Of a DNA stretch of 64,000 bases, positions 62,716-64,000 are shown one piece after another. The stretch spans positions 1-64,000 of the forward strand of contig NZ_CP054056.1 in NCBI RefSeq assembly GCF_013283855.1, given 5' to 3'. The position numbers were made by a program, and so were the translations under genes. A model generated the notes under the pieces. That model was not told where the DNA came from. It was given only the letters and a program-made list of their open reading frames with translations, and did not search any database. Source of the DNA: Aquiluna borgnonia. GTDB lineage: Bacteria > Actinomycetota > Actinomycetes > Actinomycetales > Microbacteriaceae. Within the stretch, counting starts at the first letter, position 1; every line of letters starts with the position of its first letter.

Positions 62716-64000
62716 CTAGCCAAATAGCTCAGGCAGTGTGTTCTTCCAGCTCTCGCGAACCCTGTTCAGTTCAAGGCTTGCGATGTCTTTAATCTCAATA
62801 GCTTCGGAGGCTTTGTCCGTGACACCGATGCGAAGCACTGGAACTCCTCTAGCTTCGCAGAGGGCCTGGAACTTCACATCGTCCTCTCGGCCGACACTCA
62901 CTAGCACTCTGGCCTGAGACTCAGAGAACAGCGCTGCAGTTTGGTCAACGTCGTCGCGCTCCATTAGCTCGTCCAGCCAGATTCTGGCGCCGACGTTAAA
63001 CCTCAGTGCTGATTCAACTATTGCCACACCCAAGCCGCCCTCCGAGATATCGTGGGCGGAGGCGATTAGTCCTTGGATCGCTGCTCCATGAAGCAGCTCT
63101 GCGAGCAGCTTCTCTTTTTGCAGGTCAATCTTGGGTGGGAAACCACCGAGGTGGTTGTGAATGTCTTTTGCCCAGGCGGAGCCGTCAAGCTCGTCAAAGG
63201 TGGTGCCGAGCAGGTAGAGGTTGTTGCCATCGTCCTGCCAACCCGAGGGGATTCTTCTGGCTACGTTGTCGATTACGCCAAGGACACCAACCACCGGGGT
63301 TGGGTAGATTGCGACGTCACCGGTTTGGTTGTAGAAGGAAACGTTTCCACCGGTGACTGGAATGCCCAGCTCCTGGCAGGCATCGGCAAGGCCCGCGGTG
63401 GCCTGCTTGAACTGCCACATCACCTCTGGGTTCTCGGGGCTTCCAAAGTTTAGGCAGTTGGTTACCGCCCTTGGCTCAGCGCCGGTAACCGCAATATTTC
63501 GGTAAGCCTCGGCTAGCGCCTGTTGGGTCCCGGCGTAAGGGTCTAGGTAGCAGTACTTGCCGTTGGCATCGGTTGCGAGCGCTACACCGAGACCAGAGTC
63601 TTCTTTTACTCGAACCATGCCGCCGTCATCCGGCATTGAAAGCGCTGTGTTGCCCATGACGTATTTGTCGTATTGGGCGGTGATCCAGCTCTTGTCTGCC
63701 TGGTTGGGAGATGCCACCAGCTGCATCAGCTGGGTGGCGAGCTCGGTTGCGGTTTCTGCTCTCGGCAGGGTTGAGGAGGAATTGGCGTTCAGGGCGTCCT
63801 GGTATTTGGGGTATTCAACTGGGCGCTGGTAAACAGGTCCGTCGTGAGCCACGGTTCTCGGTGGCACGTTCACGATTTCTTCCTCACCCCAGTTGATGTA
63901 GAGGCGGTCTTCGGCAATTACCTCACCGATTACATCGTGTTCCACCTCCCACTTCTGAGCAATGCGGTTGAACTCCTTGAGGTGCTTTTTGGGAACAATC
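62716..64000 (-). CDS. purL: Phosphoribosylformylglycinamidine synthase II (partial)
   Basis: The C-terminal part of PurL, the FGAM synthase subunit of purine synthesis. The frame is open to the end of the window (in-frame codons continue before the internal GTG at 63945), so the first several hundred residues are missing. Visible are RPVEYPKYQDALNA, MPDDGGMVRVKEDSGLGVALATD, ATNCLNFGSPENPEVMWQF-type and the C-terminal ATP-binding HDISEGGLGVAIVESAL. A family-sized complete protein is expected. Confidence 0.94.
   Translation of the reverse strand, partial: IVPKKHLKEFNRIAQKWEVEHDVIGEVIAEDRLYINWGEEEIVNVPPRTVAHDGPVYQRPVEYPKYQDALNANSSSTLPRAETATELATQLMQLVASPNQADKSWITAQYDKYVMGNTALSMPDDGGMVRVKEDSGLGVALATDANGKYCYLDPYAGTQQALAEAYRNIAVTGAEPRAVTNCLNFGSPENPEVMWQFKQATAGLADACQELGIPVTGGNVSFYNQTGDVAIYPTPVVGVLGVIDNVARRIPSGWQDDGNNLYLLGTTFDELDGSAWAKDIHNHLGGFPPKIDLQKEKLLAELLHGAAIQGLIASAHDISEGGLGVAIVESALRFNVGARIWLDELMERDDVDQTAALFSESQARVLVSVGREDDVKFQALCEARGVPVLRIGVTDKASEAIEIKDIASLELNRVRESWKNTLPELFG

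Overview
The window looks like the origin end of a small, moderate-GC actinobacterial chromosome, most likely a freshwater Microbacteriaceae of the Rhodoluna/Aquiluna type. This is inferred from gene order and protein character only: dnaA-dnaN-recF-DUF721-gyrB-gyrA-DUF3566 followed by tRNA-Ile and tRNA-Ala, an HspR/HAIR-controlled dnaK operon, a Dcd of the actinobacterial Dcd-Dut type, many GTG/TTG starts, 1-4 bp gene overlaps and short intergenic gaps. The window ends inside purL, which reads back toward the origin.

Layout. 1-9.6 kb: replication-initiation and topology genes, with DnaA boxes before dnaA and an oriC-like dnaA-dnaN gap. 9.6-16.4 kb: tRNA-Ile, tRNA-Ala and a compact (about 6.6 kb) integrative element in the 3' end of tRNA-Ala. 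The element carries a tyrosine integrase, a cluster of small genes with a possible replication-type winged-helix protein, a non-coding block with repeats and a perfect 17-bp hairpin, and a cassette of an EcoRI-family adenine methyltransferase, a DUF262-HNH protein and a small membrane protein. That cassette is the best candidate in the window for a poorly described (defence) system. 16.4-31.8 kb: core and accessory metabolism, including a four-gene fatty-acid beta-oxidation set built around an acyl-CoA oxidase, dcd, a BlaI/M48-M56 pair and an asparaginase. 31.8-37.8 kb: dnaK-grpE-dnaJ-hspR-clpB with two HAIR operators; this ClpB has no N-terminal domain. 37.9-50.5 kb: CASTOR/POLLUX-type and Kv-type channels, xth, pyrE, purA, a NagD-like phosphatase, a TrmH-type methyltransferase, MutT, a GPx-like protein and hydrolases.

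42-62 kb is rich in toxin-antitoxin modules: three Phd/VapC(PIN) pairs, one TacA/TacT (DUF1778/GNAT) pair and one winged-helix-MNT/HEPN pair. Several have palindromic candidate operators. The last pair lies next to a 3' fragment of tRNA-Arg(ACG), suggesting a second integration scar. 56.6-61 kb holds secreted proteins: an Excalibur/zincin gene apparently split by a frameshift, a choice-of-anchor-I-like protein and an anchored HNH nuclease. A 34-residue ORF with six cysteines (48.2 kb) is a previously easy-to-miss microprotein candidate.

All assignments come from reading motifs and family resemblance; no database searches were run.
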